Origin: Saprospiraceae bacterium | Lineage (GTDB): Bacteria > Bacteroidota > Bacteroidia > Chitinophagales > Saprospiraceae | Length of the DNA stretch: 64,000 nucleotides | Direction: 5' to 3' | Assembly (NCBI GenBank): GCA_020627535.1 | Contig: JAHDGU010000004.1 | Span: 224,333-288,332 of the forward strand | Part shown: positions 63,334 through 64,000 of the stretch, one piece after another | Numbering within the stretch: position 1 is the stretch's first letter | How the letters are laid out: the number at the start of each line of letters is the position of its first letter | Made by a program: the position numbers and the translations under genes | Notes under the pieces: generated by a model | What the model was told of the DNA's origin: nothing | The model's database searches: none | Seen by the model: only the letters and a program-made list of their open reading frames with translations

Positions 63334-63362
63334 ATAAAAAGAATCTGCCCGGAGGCAGATTC
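63334..63362 (-). terminator. Intrinsic terminator between the first and second tube genes
   Basis: Read on the minus strand: GAATCTGCC (63362-63354), loop TCCG, GGCAGATTC (63349-63341), then TTTTTA. The stem is a perfect 9 bp. It lies inside what is otherwise one operon, 25 bases after the stop of tube gene 1, so only read-through transcripts reach the spike and baseplate genes. Confidence 0.8.
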
Positions 63363-63386
63363 TCAATTATCGTTCACATTTTCTGA

Positions 63387-63851
63387 TTATCCGTCGAGTG
63401 ATGTTTCAATCGTCTCGTAGGCAAATTCTATCGATTCGATTGCGACTTCGTTGGCATCAGACTTGAGGTCGGTACCTGTCAATTTGATCGGGAATGCTCT
63501 CTCGATATTCCAAGCCATGACAGTTTCACCAGTCTCATCCAAGAGCTCTACGATGATATCCATACGAGTATCCTCGTCACCATAGTAGGCTTTGTCATCA
63601 TAGATCTGATTGAACAGCTCTAGGAGGCGGTCATCTTCATCAAATACACCTTTCTTGAGGACGAGGTTGCTCGTCTTCATGAGACCGGCTTGCTTGATGG
63701 GATGAAAGAACTCACTATCACCATTTCTGTACTCTATGACACTGGTTTCTGCTTCAAGTCCAGAGACTTCTTGGAAGCTCATTTCTTCACCGTCTATTGT
63801 GACGCGAAAATGATACTTAGCCACAGGCCATTGATCTTCAAAATCAGCCAT
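63387..63851 (-). CDS. Tube-like protein 1, probable major inner tube (Afp1-like)
   Basis: 154 residues, T4-gp19-like: WPVAKYHFRVTIDGEEMS, FQEVSGLEAETSVIEYRNGD, SNLVLKKGVFDEDD, GTDLKSDANEVAIESIEF. It is the first tube gene in transcription order, nearest the presumed sheath, and is followed by a terminator, both typical of the most abundant tube subunit. 60 bases separate it from the upstream CDS. Confidence 0.92.
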   Translation of the reverse strand: MADFEDQWPVAKYHFRVTIDGEEMSFQEVSGLEAETSVIEYRNGDSEFFHPIKQAGLMKTSNLVLKKGVFDEDDRLLELFNQIYDDKAYYGDEDTRMDIIVELLDETGETVMAWNIERAFPIKLTGTDLKSDANEVAIESIEFAYETIETSLDG

Positions 63852-63911
63852 TTTATTCGTGTTTTAGTGTGTTATACAAATTATTGAGTCGTGTCTGAAT
63901 AGGTCTCAGGT

Positions 63912-64000
63912 TTATTCTCCACCTTCGTCTCCACCGTCATCGCCTCCTTCTTCGCCTTCTTCTTCACCTTCTTCGTCTTCACCACCTTCGTCTACGCCTT
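63912..64000 (-). CDS. C-terminus of an upstream gene with Glu/Gly/Asp-rich tail (possibly sheath), cut by window edge
   Basis: Only the last 28-29 residues are visible: a run of Gly, Glu and Asp (…VDEGGEDEEGEEEGEEGG, then DDGGDEGGE) ending at TAA 63914-63912. The position just upstream of the major tube gene is where eCIS sheath genes lie, but an acidic low-complexity tail alone cannot identify it. Confidence 0.55.
   Translation of the reverse strand, partial: GVDEGGEDEEGEEEGEEGGDDGGDEGGE

Noticed and set aside
45321..64000. Prophage or T6SS as explanation of the contractile genes
   Set aside because: No capsid, terminase, portal, integrase, TssJLM or TssBC/ClpV-type genes; DUF5908, CIS_TMP and Afp-like ATPase are eCIS markers.

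Overview
The window is a chromosomal segment of a Bacteroidota bacterium, most likely of the Saprospirales type (the order is inference). The signs are several type IX secretion (T9SS) cargo proteins with type A or type B (CHU_C) sorting tails, Bacteroidota-restricted families (DUF4293, DUF6090, DUF5908, DUF2805, Lacal_2735, OstA-like), TAnnTTTG-type promoters, and a tmRNA whose tag ends SYAMAA. Two genes (10140-11987 and 25846-27411) carry an in-frame stop with coding-like sequence beyond it, and a third (4006-4245) lacks an orthodox start.

Left part, 1-17400: the 3' end of typA and its terminator; a large secreted SGNH-hydrolase/LamG protein on the minus strand; then mainly plus-strand genes. 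These are a DUF2805 protein, a secreted metzincin-like metalloprotease, a GNAT protein, a sterol-desaturase-family membrane enzyme, a 4HBT thioesterase, an RRM RNA-binding protein, tmRNA (ssrA), a HEAT-like exported protein, two tandem arylsulfotransferase-like beta-propeller proteins, a lipoprotein and a small SGNH hydrolase.

Middle part, 17400-41450: a 2016-residue PKD-rich surface protein with a CHU_C tail; an M23 peptidase; a DUF6090 membrane protein; a T9SS cargo gene split by TGA; a sodium:solute symporter; a 0.9-kb gene-free block of direct repeats; BatE-like and OstA-like envelope proteins; an FAD oxidoreductase; DUF4293; an M20 amidohydrolase; a histidine kinase/response regulator pair; and, divergent from that pair, a secreted protein with seven 105-residue repeats.

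Right part, 41500-64000, all minus strand: the main system, an extracellular contractile injection system (eCIS, Afp/PVC/MAC type). In transcription order (right to left) it has the acidic tail of a cut-off CDS, four T4-gp19-like tube proteins, DUF5908, a LysM tube/baseplate adaptor (Afp7-like), a VgrG-like spike (Afp8-like), gp25 (Afp9-like), a giant baseplate-J protein (Afp11-like), a fibre-like protein, a 58-residue protein, a second baseplate protein (Afp12-like), the tape-measure protein, an unexpected signal-peptide protein, the AAA+ ATPase (Afp15-like) and a TfoX-N protein. A strong intrinsic terminator lies just after the first tube gene and probably sets tube stoichiometry. No PAAR tip gene is present between spike and baseplate. 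Sheath and cap genes are presumably beyond the right edge. Downstream come two lipoproteins and an orphan Rhs tip with a C-terminal GHH-type nuclease-like toxin end plus a probable immunity gene, which could be cargo of the injection system (inference).
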